A stretch of DNA of 64,000 nt, taken from positions 62,001 through 126,000 of the forward strand of contig SSFA01000026.1 in the NCBI GenBank assembly GCA_008015155.1, read 5' to 3'. Below, in pieces: positions 30,105-39,128 of this stretch (position 1 is its first letter; each line of letters opens with the position of its first letter). Source of the DNA: Thiothrix sp. Its GTDB lineage: Bacteria > Pseudomonadota > Gammaproteobacteria > Thiotrichales > Thiotrichaceae. Both the position numbers and the translations under genes were made by a program. The notes beneath the pieces are model-generated. The model was not told where the DNA came from, did no database searches, and was given only the letters and a program-made list of their open reading frames with translations.

Positions 30105-30971
30105 ATGATTCGAAGCATGACTGCTTTTGCACACCACGAAATTTCTTCAACCCATGGCAAATTGAGTTGGGAGTTACGTTCTGTTAATCATCGTTATTTA
30201 GATATTAGTCTGCGTGTTCCTGAAGAGTTTAGATCCTTAGAGAATAATTTTCGCACCCTGTTACAAAATCGTTTACATCGCGGCAAGTTAGAAGCCTCTT
30301 TGCGCTATGCGGCTGGAGTTGGTGAAACTTCAACCATTGTCGTAAATGAACCCTTAGCGCGTGCATTGATAATTGCATGTCGGCAAATTGAAGCGTTAAC
30401 TAACAATAGCGAAACCCTTAAGGCTGTGGATATCTTACGTTGGCCCGGGGTCACTTTAGACAGTGCACCTGATTTAGAAAAATTAGGGCAAGAAGCAGAA
30501 CAGTTACTTTTAACTGCTTTAAATGATTTAATTGCTACACGTGAACGTGAGGGTAAACGTCTAGCTGAATTTATTGATTCGCGCTGTGATCAAATTGCAG
30601 AAATCTTAGTGCGTATTCGTAAACGTCGTCCCGAGATTATTAACGGCATTAAGGAAAAAATTTATCAGCGCTTAGCTGAATTGGATGTGATTCCCGATAA
30701 TAATCGCCTTGAACAAGAGCTAGTCATTCTTGCCCAACGCTTAGACGTGGAAGAAGAACTCGATCGCTTGATGGCGCATTTGGACGAAATTACTGCGGTA
30801 CTTGAGCGCGACGAACCTATTGGCCGGCGCATGGATTTTCTCATGCAAGAACTGAATCGAGAAGCAAATACCTTAGCTTCTAAATCCAATGATGCAGAAA
30901 CGACCCAAGCCGCCGTTGATTTAAAAGTACTCATCGAACAGATGCGTGAACAAATTCAGAACATTGAATAA
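30105..30971 (+). CDS. yicC: YicC family endoribonuclease-like protein
   Basis: 288 residues with the N-terminal YicC domain (RSMTAFAHHEISSTHGKLSWELRSVNHRYLDISLR) and the C-terminal DUF1732 domain (VEEELDRLMAHLDEITAVL, DFLMQELNREANTLASKS). E. coli YicC is an endoribonuclease that promotes RyhB degradation. Its stop overlaps the start of the DnaJ-like gene by one base, so the two are translationally coupled. In many gammaproteobacteria yicC precedes gmk; here gmk is absent and a co-chaperone follows. Confidence 0.95.
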   Translation: MIRSMTAFAHHEISSTHGKLSWELRSVNHRYLDISLRVPEEFRSLENNFRTLLQNRLHRGKLEASLRYAAGVGETSTIVVNEPLARALIIACRQIEALTNNSETLKAVDILRWPGVTLDSAPDLEKLGQEAEQLLLTALNDLIATREREGKRLAEFIDSRCDQIAEILVRIRKRRPEIINGIKEKIYQRLAELDVIPDNNRLEQELVILAQRLDVEEELDRLMAHLDEITAVLERDEPIGRRMDFLMQELNREANTLASKSNDAETTQAAVDLKVLIEQMREQIQNIE

Positions 30972-31888
30972 TGATGGCCGCTAAAGATTATTATCAAGTA
31001 TTGGGGATTTCACGGGGAGCTAGCGCAGAGGACATTAAATTAGCCTATCGACGGTTAGCGCGTAAATATCATCCTGATGTGAGCCAATTGCCGGGGGCTG
31101 AAGAGCATTTTAAGGCAGTGAATGAGGCTTATGACATATTAAGTGATAGTAGCAAGCGTCGCAAATACGAGCAGCAACAAACCGCTAATCGCCCTAAGCA
31201 AGCTGAACCCACAACGAAAGAACCGCCTATGACTCGCAAAGTCGATGTCGCTTTTTTTGAAGAGATTAGCAAACAAGAAATCCCCGATACACGTCGTAGC
31301 TCGGCGATTTTTAATAGTCTATTTGGCAAAAAACGTCGCGACAAAGTAGCTGACTCTCCTTCTCAAGCTGCCGTAGAGCCGCAGGAATATCATTTAACGT
31401 TGCAAGTTGAAGACTTATTTTTTGACACTGTTAAAGCCATTCAAAGCCCAAACGGTGATGCCCTTCAAGTACGTGTTCCTAAAGGCTCAACTGAGGGTAG
31501 CCGCTTACGTTTAGCCGGTAAAGGTTTAAAGGGCGGGGATTTAAGCTTGGTGATTCATATTGCTGAACATCCCTATTATGAACTGATAGGGCAAGATTTA
31601 TATCTAGATTTACCGCTCAGTCCCTGGGAAGCAGCTTTAGGCTCTACTATTCTAGCCCCCACCCCGCATGGCCCAGTTAGCTTGAAAATCCCCCCAGGCA
31701 GTGAGTCGGGTAAGAAAATGCGTTTAGCCGGTCGTGGACTGAGCACGCATACAACTCAAGGCGATATGTACATTACTTTGCAAGTCCAAACTCCACCAGC
31801 GACCACCAGTCAACAGCAAGAGTTTTATGCACAGATGGAGCGCACTTTTAACTGGTCACCACGTCAGCATTTAAAGACGACTCGATAG
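30971..31888 (+). CDS. CbpA-type DnaJ co-chaperone
   Basis: 305 residues: a J domain at 1-70 with the HPD motif in KYHPDVSQL, a linker (about 75-135) and two DnaJ C-terminal substrate-binding beta domains (YHLTLQVEDLFF; LDLPLSPWEAALGSTILAPT). The Cys-rich zinc region of DnaJ is missing, which fits the CbpA/class B group. It would stimulate DnaK ATPase. The start overlaps the yicC stop; the second ATG three bases on is also possible. No cbpM gene follows. Confidence 0.93.
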   Translation: MMAAKDYYQVLGISRGASAEDIKLAYRRLARKYHPDVSQLPGAEEHFKAVNEAYDILSDSSKRRKYEQQQTANRPKQAEPTTKEPPMTRKVDVAFFEEISKQEIPDTRRSSAIFNSLFGKKRRDKVADSPSQAAVEPQEYHLTLQVEDLFFDTVKAIQSPNGDALQVRVPKGSTEGSRLRLAGKGLKGGDLSLVIHIAEHPYYELIGQDLYLDLPLSPWEAALGSTILAPTPHGPVSLKIPPGSESGKKMRLAGRGLSTHTTQGDMYITLQVQTPPATTSQQQEFYAQMERTFNWSPRQHLKTTR

Positions 31889-32046
31889 ACGGCAAAAGCG
31901 TTTACGTGGTTTTTTTGGAACAAAATTCAAAATAGTGGTATTTTCACTACATACCTAATGCTTAAGGTTTAGCTTTGTAAAAAGAGCCTGTGGCTGGTCT
32001 AAAATAAATAAACTCGTGACGCACAATGTTTCAGGATGCAGATAAC

Positions 32047-33171
32047 ATGTCCCCAAGTATTTGGAAACGCGCTCTACTTACTACGCTCTTAATGGTTAGC
32101 TTACAAGGCTGTGTCTGTGCAGGTGCTTTGCCTGACAGTGTTAACGGGCAAGCCTTACCAAGCTTAGCTCCCATGTTAGAGCGCGTTACCCCAGCAGTGG
32201 TGAATATTACCACTGAAGGTAAACAAAAAATTGATGAATCTATTTTAAATGATCCATTCTTCAAACGTTTCTTTGGTAACGTACAAGGCGAACGCAAAAT
32301 TGACGGTACGGGTTCAGGCGTTATAGTTCATTCACGGCATGGGCATATTCTCACTAATTTCCATGTGATCGAAGGGGCTGAACGTATTACTGTTACTTTA
32401 AGTGATGGCCGCCGCTTTCAAGCACGTGTGATTGGTGCTGATCCTAAAGTTGATTTAGCTATCATTGCCATTAAACCTGAGCGTCTTGTTGCGATGCGTT
32501 TTGGTGACTCTGACCGCTTAAAGGTCGGTGATTTTGTAGTAGCCATTGGCAATCCTTATGGAATTGGGCAGTCGGTGACTTCAGGAATTATCAGCGCCTT
32601 ACATCGCAATCCAGGTATTGGCGAATATGAAAACTTTATCCAGACCGATGCTTCGATTAACTTAGGCAACTCAGGCGGTGCTTTGGTCAACCTACGTGGG
32701 GAATTAATTGGCATTAATACTGCTATTTTGGGGGGGCAAAGTGGTGGGAACATTGGTATCGGTTTTGCCATTCCAGTAAATACAGCTGCCGGTATTATTG
32801 ATCAGATTGTGCGCTTTGGGCAGGTTGAACGGGGGCTTTTAGGCATCGAAGTCAGTGATGTTGATGCACAAATTGCCACCGACTCACGCTTACCTGCCAA
32901 TACAGGTGCTTTAGTTGAACGTGTGTTTCCAGGCTCGGCAGCCGAACGCGCTGGTTTACAAGCGGGCGATGTGATCTTACAGGTCAATGACGCCGAAATT
33001 AGCGCAGCTAGCGATGTTAAAAGCTTAATTGGTTCAGTGCGGGCGGGCACTTTATTAAAAATAACTTATTTACGCTCAGGTCAAACTTTTACCGCTCAAG
33101 CACGTATTGGACAAGTAGCAGGAGCCAACAACCCAGCTGCCCCTCAAAAGCCTTTCTGGGAAAGTAACTAA
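32047..33171 (+). CDS. HtrA/Deg family serine protease with one PDZ domain
   Basis: From the ATG at 32047 the product has about 374 residues (an ATG 21 bases earlier is also open). The N-terminal hydrophobic signal ends in LQGC, so it may be a lipoprotein or be cleaved by signal peptidase I (VCAGA). The trypsin-like triad is His106 (TNFHVIE), Asp136 (KVDLAIIAI) and Ser209 (NLGNSGGALVN). A single PDZ domain lies at about 265-360 (GALVERVFPGSAAERAGLQAGDVI). DegP and DegQ have two PDZ domains, DegS one; this is DegS-like in layout but with a different N-terminus. It probably works in periplasmic quality control. Confidence 0.9.
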   Translation: MSPSIWKRALLTTLLMVSLQGCVCAGALPDSVNGQALPSLAPMLERVTPAVVNITTEGKQKIDESILNDPFFKRFFGNVQGERKIDGTGSGVIVHSRHGHILTNFHVIEGAERITVTLSDGRRFQARVIGADPKVDLAIIAIKPERLVAMRFGDSDRLKVGDFVVAIGNPYGIGQSVTSGIISALHRNPGIGEYENFIQTDASINLGNSGGALVNLRGELIGINTAILGGQSGGNIGIGFAIPVNTAAGIIDQIVRFGQVERGLLGIEVSDVDAQIATDSRLPANTGALVERVFPGSAAERAGLQAGDVILQVNDAEISAASDVKSLIGSVRAGTLLKITYLRSGQTFTAQARIGQVAGANNPAAPQKPFWESN

Positions 33172-33216
33172 ACTCAGAGTCTGATTATTATTTAGACATG
33201 CTTTACGCTAATGAGA

Positions 33217-33244
33217 TTGACAAGCGGCAAAAAAATGCTATAAA
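33217..33244 (+). promoter_or_regulatory. Very strong sigma70 promoter for a non-coding RNA
   Basis: Perfect -35 TTGACA (33217-33222), 16-base spacer and -10 TATAAA (33239-33244), with an upstream TGC that gives an extended -10. Initiation is expected near 33251. No coding region with a ribosome site follows. Confidence 0.8.
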
Positions 33245-33250
33245 TGGTGG

Positions 33251-33485
33251 AACTGATACAGCCTACGTTCATCTAAGTAGATAAGAAGCTAAAAAAGCTT
33301 CTAATTTAAAAATGAAGCTAGGCAATTATTGCGAATTTCCGCGAAGTGAAGAGACGCGACATAAAAAGCACTAAAGCCCGGTGCTGTCGATGTTTCTTTT
33401 GCGGATACAGGTTTGGTATCCCCAATCCAGACCTGTTTATTAAACCCCGGCTTTTAGACCCCCTGTTTGGCCGGGGTTCCTTTTT
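33251..33485 (+). ncRNA. Structured non-coding RNA, about 235 nt, family not recognised
   Basis: The promoter at 33217-33244 and terminator at 33443-33485 bound a transcript with four helices. Helix A is AGAAGCT / AGCTTCT (33284-33302). Helix B (33348-33399) pairs GAAGAGAC with GTTTCTTT, CGAC with GTCG and AGCACT with GGTGCT, with a six-base A-rich bulge. Helix C pairs ACAGGTTTGG with CCAGACCTGT (33407-33436, one wobble). Helix D is the terminator. Its place beside engB matches the locus of Spot 42 in E. coli and ErsA in Pseudomonas, but I see no convincing sequence similarity and it is longer. 6S, 4.5S, tmRNA and RNase P signatures are absent. Confidence 0.65.
33443..33485 (+). terminator. 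Strong terminator of the non-coding RNA
   Basis: AACCCCGGC (33443-33451) pairs perfectly with GCCGGGGTT (33470-33478) over an 18-base loop. CC and TTTTT follow to 33485. Confidence 0.85.
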
Positions 33486-33519
33486 GATCCTTAAAGTCTA
33501 TGTCTTTCTAAATGAATGC

Positions 33520-34149
33520 TTAATGAATAGCGGCAGTTGATTCTTTTAGCTCACGTTCAAACCACTCGTCCAACTTAGCCCATAGCTCTTCCAGACCCAA
33601 GCCTCCACTAGCCGAAAAAGCTTGTACTGTTACTGGGCTCGCGTATTGACTCAACTCTTTACGTACAGCTAGTAACGTATTTTGCACAGCACCACGACTT
33701 AATTTATCTGCTTTATTTAATAAGACATGTACTGGAAGTTGGCGATGTGCAGCCCAAGCTAATAAGCCCTGATCAAACACTGTCATTGGATGACGAATAT
33801 CCATGACCAAAATCAAGCCCTTGAGCGTACCTCGCGTAGTAAGATAGGCCTCGATAAACTTTTGCCATTGTATCTTGAGATTTTCAGGCACTTTGGCATA
33901 GCCATAGCCGGGCAGATCAACCAATAGTTGACCCTCTGGCAAGGTAAAAAAGTTAATCAGCTGAGTACGACCAGGGGTTTTACTGGTACGCGCCAGCGAT
34001 TTTTGCGAACACACCCGATTAATTGTACTGGACTTGCCTGAATTCGAACGCCCTGCAAAAGCTATCTCGAGGCCACTTTCTTTAGGAAGTGTTTTTGGGG
34101 TAGTGGCGCTCTGCACAAAACTAGCTTGCTGATAATAATGATTCATCAT
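33520..34149 (-). CDS. engB: Ribosome-biogenesis GTPase EngB (YihA/YsxC)
   Basis: EngB is an essential GTPase for late 50S assembly. Visible elements are G1 GRSNSGKSS, G2 TSKTPGRTQLINFF, G3 DLPGYGYA, G4 LNKADKLS and G5-like FSASGG. The start is set at the tandem ATG at 34149, giving about 209 residues, the usual length. A longer reading to 34251 adds an unlikely N-terminus. It is divergent from cytochrome c4, a pairing conserved in pseudomonads (engB-cc4). Confidence 0.95.
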   Translation of the reverse strand: MMNHYYQQASFVQSATTPKTLPKESGLEIAFAGRSNSGKSSTINRVCSQKSLARTSKTPGRTQLINFFTLPEGQLLVDLPGYGYAKVPENLKIQWQKFIEAYLTTRGTLKGLILVMDIRHPMTVFDQGLLAWAAHRQLPVHVLLNKADKLSRGAVQNTLLAVRKELSQYASPVTVQAFSASGGLGLEELWAKLDEWFERELKESTAAIH

Positions 34150-34296
34150 GATGTTAGCGTTCTCTAATGCATTTTTTGAGGTATGATTGCGGGATATGAT
34201 ATACAATTCTGGCACTTTTGGAGGATACCCGGCGGCCATCCTCTCAGGCAAACGAATTTGTAGCTTTACTTCGATGTTTTTGGGAGCACTTTCTAG

Positions 34297-34935
34297 ATGA
34301 AGAAGACACTCATCCTAGCACTAACTAGCCTTGCATTGAGCACTTCCGCTGTATGGGCAGCAGATGCAGCACTTAAAGGCGATCCTGCTGCGGGTAAGAC
34401 TAAATCAGCCACCTGTGCCGCCTGCCACGGCGCTGATGGTAACAGCACTAACCCAGAATGGCCAAAATTAGCAGGTCAATCTGAGGGTTATCTGTATAAA
34501 CAATTACAGAACTTTAAAGCCGGTCAGAATGCTGAAGGTGGCCGCTACAATGCTTCAATGGCTCCAATGGTCGCCCCATTGACAGATCAAGACATGGCAG
34601 ATTTAGCTGCTTATTTTGCTAGTCAAACTACTGCTCCAGGCAAAGCTGATGAAGCACAAGTCACCCTAGGTGAACAAGTTTATAAAGGTGGTAATGCGTC
34701 TAATGGTATCCCAGCCTGTGCCGCTTGCCATGGTCCAACAGGTACCGGTAACCCAGCTGCTAAATTCCCATCTTTAGCAGGTCAACAAGTCACTTATGTG
34801 AAGAATCAGTTAAACAGTTTCCGTACGGGTGCTCGTGCTAATGATAACGGAAGAATGATGCGTAATATCGCAGTCAAAATGACTGATGCAGAAATGAACG
34901 CTGTTGCTGAATACGTCGCTGGTTTACAGAAGTAA
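34297..34935 (+). CDS. Cytochrome c4 (dihaem periplasmic electron carrier)
   Basis: 212 residues with a cleavable signal peptide (to VWAADA, about residue 22) and two class I haem domains: CAACH at 40-44 and again at 141-145. Each is followed by a Met-ligand region (NASMAPMVAPL; NGRMMRNIAVKMTD). Cytochrome c4 carries electrons from the bc1 complex to terminal oxidases such as cbb3. The maturation genes resB and ccsA follow directly. Confidence 0.95.
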   Translation: MKKTLILALTSLALSTSAVWAADAALKGDPAAGKTKSATCAACHGADGNSTNPEWPKLAGQSEGYLYKQLQNFKAGQNAEGGRYNASMAPMVAPLTDQDMADLAAYFASQTTAPGKADEAQVTLGEQVYKGGNASNGIPACAACHGPTGTGNPAAKFPSLAGQQVTYVKNQLNSFRTGARANDNGRMMRNIAVKMTDAEMNAVAEYVAGLQK

Positions 34936-34968
34936 TTTGCTCTTTGCTGATCTTCTGATATATAGACG

Positions 34969-34989
34969 AAGGGTGGCTAGTCCACCCTT
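34969..34989 (+). terminator. Hairpin after cytochrome c4
   Basis: AAGGGTGG and CCACCCTT pair perfectly around a 5-base loop, 33 bases past the stop. The following TTATCATTTG is only a modest T-run, so read-through into resB is possible. Confidence 0.6.
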
Positions 34990-35043
34990 TATCATTTGCC
35001 TGAACACGAACTTGACTAACAACCCTAGACTTAAGCAGCACTT

Positions 35044-37035
35044 ATGAAAACCGCTCGCCCCACTAGCACGCGCCTACTTGATTTTCTAGGTTCTATGAAT
35101 CTCGCTATCGCGCTTTTAGTGATCGTAGCAATCGCTTCTGCCATCGGCACGGTACTTAAGCAGAATCAGCCTTACCCTGACTATGAAATCAAATTTGGCA
35201 AATTCTGGTTTGAGTTCTTCGGTTCCTTGGGCTTATATGATGTGTATTCAGCTATCTGGTTTTTGCTGATTTTAGGCTTTCTCTTACTATCAACCACTAC
35301 TTGTGTGATTCGGAATACACCCGGTATTCTGCGTGAACTGCGCCACTTTAGAGAGAAAGCTCAAGAGAAATCCCTGCGTGCAATGCATCATTCTGCTAGT
35401 TTTACGACGACGCAATCAGCTGAACAGATTCAAGCTTTAGCGCAGAAAACGCTTAAAAGTGAAGGCTTTCGTTTTAGAACGCATCAGGAGAATGGTACCA
35501 GTGTAGTGGCAGCCATGAAAGGTGGTGCCAATAAATGGGGTTACTGGCTAACCCATATTGGCATGATTGTTATTTTTATTGGCGGCTTACTGGATAGTAA
35601 ATTACCAATTATGTTTGCTGAGTGGAGCGGTACGCTTAAACCCGAAACCCGTAATATTCCTGCCTCAGAAGTTCCCGCTATTAGTCAGCTGGGCGTGAAT
35701 AGCTTTTCTTATCGAGGCTCTGTTGATATCCCAGAAGGACGCACGGCTAATATCATTTTTCTACCAGTACGCGATGGTTATTTAGTCCAGCGATTACCTT
35801 ATGAAATTGAAGTTAAGGATTTCAGAGTAGAACACTACTCAACTGGTCAGCCTAAATCGTTCGAAAGTGACATTATCATCCATGATCCAGATCTCAAAGA
35901 ACCCTTAGCACATACGATTTCAGTCAACCACCCTTTAATTTATAAAGGAACTGCTATCTATCAAGCAAACTTTGGTGATGGTGGCTCTGAAGTACAACTG
36001 CAACTAAATCCACTCACTAAGCAATACGCTCCACAAACCTTAACCGGTAATATTTCACAAGACTATAACCTCAGCAGTTCAACTGAAAAATATCGCTTAG
36101 AGCTGGATAACTTCCGCTTATTTAATATCAATCCAGTCAAAAATGATAAAGGCGAAGAAGAGCAAAAAAATATAGGCCCTAGTGTAATCTTCCGTCTTAG
36201 AAACGCAGCGGGCGAAGCTATTGAATATAACAATTACATGAATCCTGTTGTTATTGAAGGACGTCTGTATCTTATTAGCGGTGTACGCAAAAGCCCTGCC
36301 GATCCTGAACGCTTTCTGCATATTCCAGCTGACCAGAAGGGTTCAGCTGAATTATTCTTAGCTTTCTTAAATGCCTTACAAGATGAGGCGTTTGTGCGTA
36401 AGACTGCTATCGCAACGACTCAAAGCTCTATGGGAGCTATGCAAAATCAACAACTTGATAATGCTGCTGTAGAAAATCAAATAGTGGACTCCATGGTTAG
36501 ACTAACCCAAGTATTCGCCACTAAAGGCTTTGATGGTATTATGAGCGATATCGAAGCACGCTTTCCAGAAAATCAGCGCGCCCAAGTCAGCGAAGCCTTT
36601 ACTAAGGTTCTGCAAGCGTCGTTACGTGGCGTCTACATAGATTTACTCAAACAACGCGGTATTACTGAGCCGAAAGATAGCGATTGGTTGTTCTTTGATG
36701 ATAGTTTGAATGCGATGGCTAATCTGCCTTTCTATGGCTCACCTTGGTATATTCAGCTCAAGACCTTCAAACAAATTGAAGCATCAGGCTTACAAATTAC
36801 TCGTTCCCCAGGACAAGATGTAGTCTATCTCGGATGTATTATGCTAACAATTGGGGTTTTTTTATTATTCTATGTTGCACAACGTAGAATTTGGGTGCTG
36901 ATTAAACCCCTAGAGTCGGGTGAAAACGAAATCATTTTAGCGGGTAGTAGTAATCGCAATCCGCATGATTTTGACAAGTATTTCCAACGCTTACGTTCAG
37001 CCTTTCAGACAGTGCTTACAGCAAGAGGTGATTGA
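35044..37035 (+). CDS. resB: Cytochrome c biogenesis protein ResB (Ccs1), system II
   Basis: 663 residues. Three N-terminal membrane helices (about 20-40, 70-90, 165-185) and a last one near 595-615 surround a large periplasmic domain. The opening RLLDFLGSMNLAIALLVIVAIASAIGTVLKQ, the periplasmic FRVEHYSTGQPKSFESDIII and HPLIYKGTAIYQANF are characteristic of ResB. Together with CcsA it forms the haem-delivery synthase of the system II pathway. The stop overlaps the region just before ccsA, so the genes are coupled. Confidence 0.95.
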   Translation: MKTARPTSTRLLDFLGSMNLAIALLVIVAIASAIGTVLKQNQPYPDYEIKFGKFWFEFFGSLGLYDVYSAIWFLLILGFLLLSTTTCVIRNTPGILRELRHFREKAQEKSLRAMHHSASFTTTQSAEQIQALAQKTLKSEGFRFRTHQENGTSVVAAMKGGANKWGYWLTHIGMIVIFIGGLLDSKLPIMFAEWSGTLKPETRNIPASEVPAISQLGVNSFSYRGSVDIPEGRTANIIFLPVRDGYLVQRLPYEIEVKDFRVEHYSTGQPKSFESDIIIHDPDLKEPLAHTISVNHPLIYKGTAIYQANFGDGGSEVQLQLNPLTKQYAPQTLTGNISQDYNLSSSTEKYRLELDNFRLFNINPVKNDKGEEEQKNIGPSVIFRLRNAAGEAIEYNNYMNPVVIEGRLYLISGVRKSPADPERFLHIPADQKGSAELFLAFLNALQDEAFVRKTAIATTQSSMGAMQNQQLDNAAVENQIVDSMVRLTQVFATKGFDGIMSDIEARFPENQRAQVSEAFTKVLQASLRGVYIDLLKQRGITEPKDSDWLFFDDSLNAMANLPFYGSPWYIQLKTFKQIEASGLQITRSPGQDVVYLGCIMLTIGVFLLFYVAQRRIWVLIKPLESGENEIILAGSSNRNPHDFDKYFQRLRSAFQTVLTARGD

Positions 37036-37037
37036 TA

Positions 37038-38393
37038 ATGTCTGTTACACAAGAAGCCATGCACGCGCTGATGGACAAACCAAGTTTCTGGAAGCGCCTC
37101 AAAATTAGTGATTGGATCTGGGCAGCTTTGGTCTTGGCAGGCACGGCTTATGCTTATCTGCTCTATTCCCATGCCATGGATGTTTATGAGCAAGGCTTTC
37201 TTCTAGCTAGCGCTCCAGCCCTGATTACCTTAGGCTGGAATTGGCGTGCTGTCCAGCCATTAAGCTTGCTGATTACTGCCTTTAGCCTACTAGGGGTTTG
37301 GTTATATAGTGGTAACATTGTTAATGCGGAAACCGTCTTTGGCTTAAAATACCTCTTCTCAAGCCAGTCTGCGATTATGTGGATGAGTGCTTTATTTGTG
37401 ATAGCCACTTTCTTTTATTTTGGTGGGTTGATTGCCAATAACGCATTCGTTGCGAAAACAGCCAGTGTTTTAACTTGGTCAGCAGTCATCATGGGCTTTA
37501 CTGGCTTGATGGTGCGTTGGTATGAATCCTATTTAGTCGACCCTGAATTTGGACATATTCCGGTCAGCAATTTGTATGAAGTATTTATACTATTCTGTCT
37601 GATCACTGGCGTCCTCTATCTTTATTATGAAAGCCGCTACCGCAGTCGTGCTTTAGGTGGATTTGCTTTATTAGTCATTAGTGCTGCAGTTGCGTTTTTA
37701 CTCTGGTATAGCTTTGAGCGTGGCGCCCATGAAATTCGGCCTTTGGTTCCTGCTTTAAAAAGCTACTGGATGAAAATTCATGTACCTGCTAATTTCGTAG
37801 GCTATGGGGCCTTCGCTTTAGCCGCGATGACAAGTTCAGCTTATTTAATTAAATATTACTACAGTAATCCGTCGCGTTTGGTGGCTATCTTAGTTCCTAG
37901 TTTTATCTTTACTGGCTTATTCATTTGGATTTTCGCCCGAACCGCTTTTGGTAAGACACCTTTTGAGGGCAGTATGCTGAGCTTAGGTTTGAACTCAGCA
38001 GGAATTGCCTTTGCAGTGACTTTATTACTGAGCGCCTTAGCTGTTTTATTGCTATTGCCTAGCACTCAAAAAGCCTTGCCTTCCTTGGAAATGCTGGATG
38101 ATATTACCTATAAAGCGATTGCCTTAGGCTTTGCTTTTTTTACCATTGCGACTATTTTAGGTGCTATGTGGGCGGCAGAAGCGTGGGGTGGTTATTGGTC
38201 ATGGGATCCTAAAGAAACTTGGGCGTTGATTGTCTGGCTCAATTATGCAGCTTGGCTACATTTCCGCTTCTCTAAAGGTTGGCGTGGCACGCAGATGGCA
38301 TGGTGGGCAGTCGTTGGTCTATTCATCACCCTATTTGCTTTTTTAGGCGTCAATATGTTTCTTTCCGGCCTACACTCTTATGGTGAACTTTAA
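37038..38393 (+). CDS. ccsA: Cytochrome c biogenesis protein CcsA (ResC/CcsB type), system II
   Basis: About 451 residues with roughly eight membrane helices. The haem-binding WWD-type motif WGGYWSWDPKETWALIVW is near residue 385, with the flanking histidines in HVPANFVGYG and WLHFRF. The ATG at 37038 is used because the TTG six bases earlier overlaps the resB stop. With ResB it moves haem out of the cytoplasm and attaches it to CXXCH. The gammaproteobacterial alternative, system I (Ccm), is not seen in the window. Confidence 0.95.
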   Translation: MSVTQEAMHALMDKPSFWKRLKISDWIWAALVLAGTAYAYLLYSHAMDVYEQGFLLASAPALITLGWNWRAVQPLSLLITAFSLLGVWLYSGNIVNAETVFGLKYLFSSQSAIMWMSALFVIATFFYFGGLIANNAFVAKTASVLTWSAVIMGFTGLMVRWYESYLVDPEFGHIPVSNLYEVFILFCLITGVLYLYYESRYRSRALGGFALLVISAAVAFLLWYSFERGAHEIRPLVPALKSYWMKIHVPANFVGYGAFALAAMTSSAYLIKYYYSNPSRLVAILVPSFIFTGLFIWIFARTAFGKTPFEGSMLSLGLNSAGIAFAVTLLLSALAVLLLLPSTQKALPSLEMLDDITYKAIALGFAFFTIATILGAMWAAEAWGGYWSWDPKETWALIVWLNYAAWLHFRFSKGWRGTQMAWWAVVGLFITLFAFLGVNMFLSGLHSYGEL

Positions 38394-38456
38394 GCCTATT
38401 GTTAAGGTCTTAGCTACAGCTTTGCGATGCAACACAATAATGACGGAGAATAATTG

Positions 38457-39128
38457 ATGAGAATAATGAAGGTTTTCCTGCCAGTCTTAACAGCAGTGCT
38501 GTTTACTTTGGTAGGCTGTATGTCGGAAGTCACCCAAGCTGAGTATACTGAGGGTAAGCAATATTCAATCATTGACCCGCCTGTAGCCTTAAAAGCACCT
38601 ACAGGTCAGCATGAAGTAACTGAAATCTTCTGGTATGGCTGCCCACATTGTTTCCATTTAGAGCCTACTATTAAAGAGTATCTAAAAACTAAACCAGCTA
38701 ATGTTTTCTTTAATCGGGTACCTGGTACTTTAGGAGAAACTTGGGACTATCACGCTAAGTTGTATTATATCGGTTACATCCTAGACCGCGACGGCGCTAA
38801 AGGTTTACACGACAAAATCTTCAATGCAGTGCATGTACAACGTCGTCCTTTACCGCGTTTTGAGCGTGGCAATACCGCCAAAAATGATGATAATTTACGC
38901 CGTTTCTTTGAGTCCTTCGGTTATACGACTGACGACATTAATAAGGCTATGAGTTCCATGGAGCTAAGCACGCTGTTAAGCTATGCACGCGATATCAACA
39001 CCAAATCAGGTATTGATTCTGTACCTAGTATCATCGTCAATGGCAAATATTTAACAGGCCCTAGCAAAATGACTGGTACTGATAAGTTAAATGATGTCAT
39101 CAACTATCTGACCACTTTACCGCGCTAA
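38457..39128 (+). CDS. dsbA: DsbA-type thiol:disulfide oxidoreductase, probable lipoprotein
   Basis: About 223 residues. The N-terminal signal ends in a lipobox (TLVGC), so the protein is probably anchored instead of free in the periplasm. The thioredoxin fold shows active site CPHC in [16 protein letters not shown], a helical insert and the cis-Pro loop [10 protein letters not shown]. DsbA oxidises Cys pairs in exported proteins, including those of c-type cytochromes made by the neighbours. GGAG precedes the ATG at 38457. The stop overlaps the coq7 start by one base. Confidence 0.92.
   Translation: MRIMKVFLPVLTAVLFTLVGCMSEVTQAEYTEGKQYSIIDPPVALKAPTGQHEVTEIFWYGCPHCFHLEPTIKEYLKTKPANVFFNRVPGTLGETWDYHAKLYYIGYILDRDGAKGLHDKIFNAVHVQRRPLPRFERGNTAKNDDNLRRFFESFGYTTDDINKAMSSMELSTLLSYARDINTKSGIDSVPSIIVNGKYLTGPSKMTGTDKLNDVINYLTTLPR

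Larger units (their letters stand above)
33172..33519. other. 348-base gap holding a structured non-coding RNA
   Basis: The gap between the HtrA-like gene and convergent engB contains a strong promoter (33217-33244), several hairpins and a terminator (33443-33485), described in separate entries. A reading frame across it would run through the terminator stem and is not supported. Confidence 0.7.

Noticed and set aside
33251..33485. 6S RNA, tmRNA, RNase P RNA or 4.5S RNA
   Set aside because: No tag-coding or tRNA-like ends, no RNase P core, no 4.5S apical motif, and no 6S-type long closing stem with central bubble that I can draw.
33346..33540. Plus-strand reading frame of 64 codons beside engB
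   Set aside because: GTG start, no ribosome site, and it crosses the strong terminator hairpin and the end of engB; the region reads as non-coding RNA.
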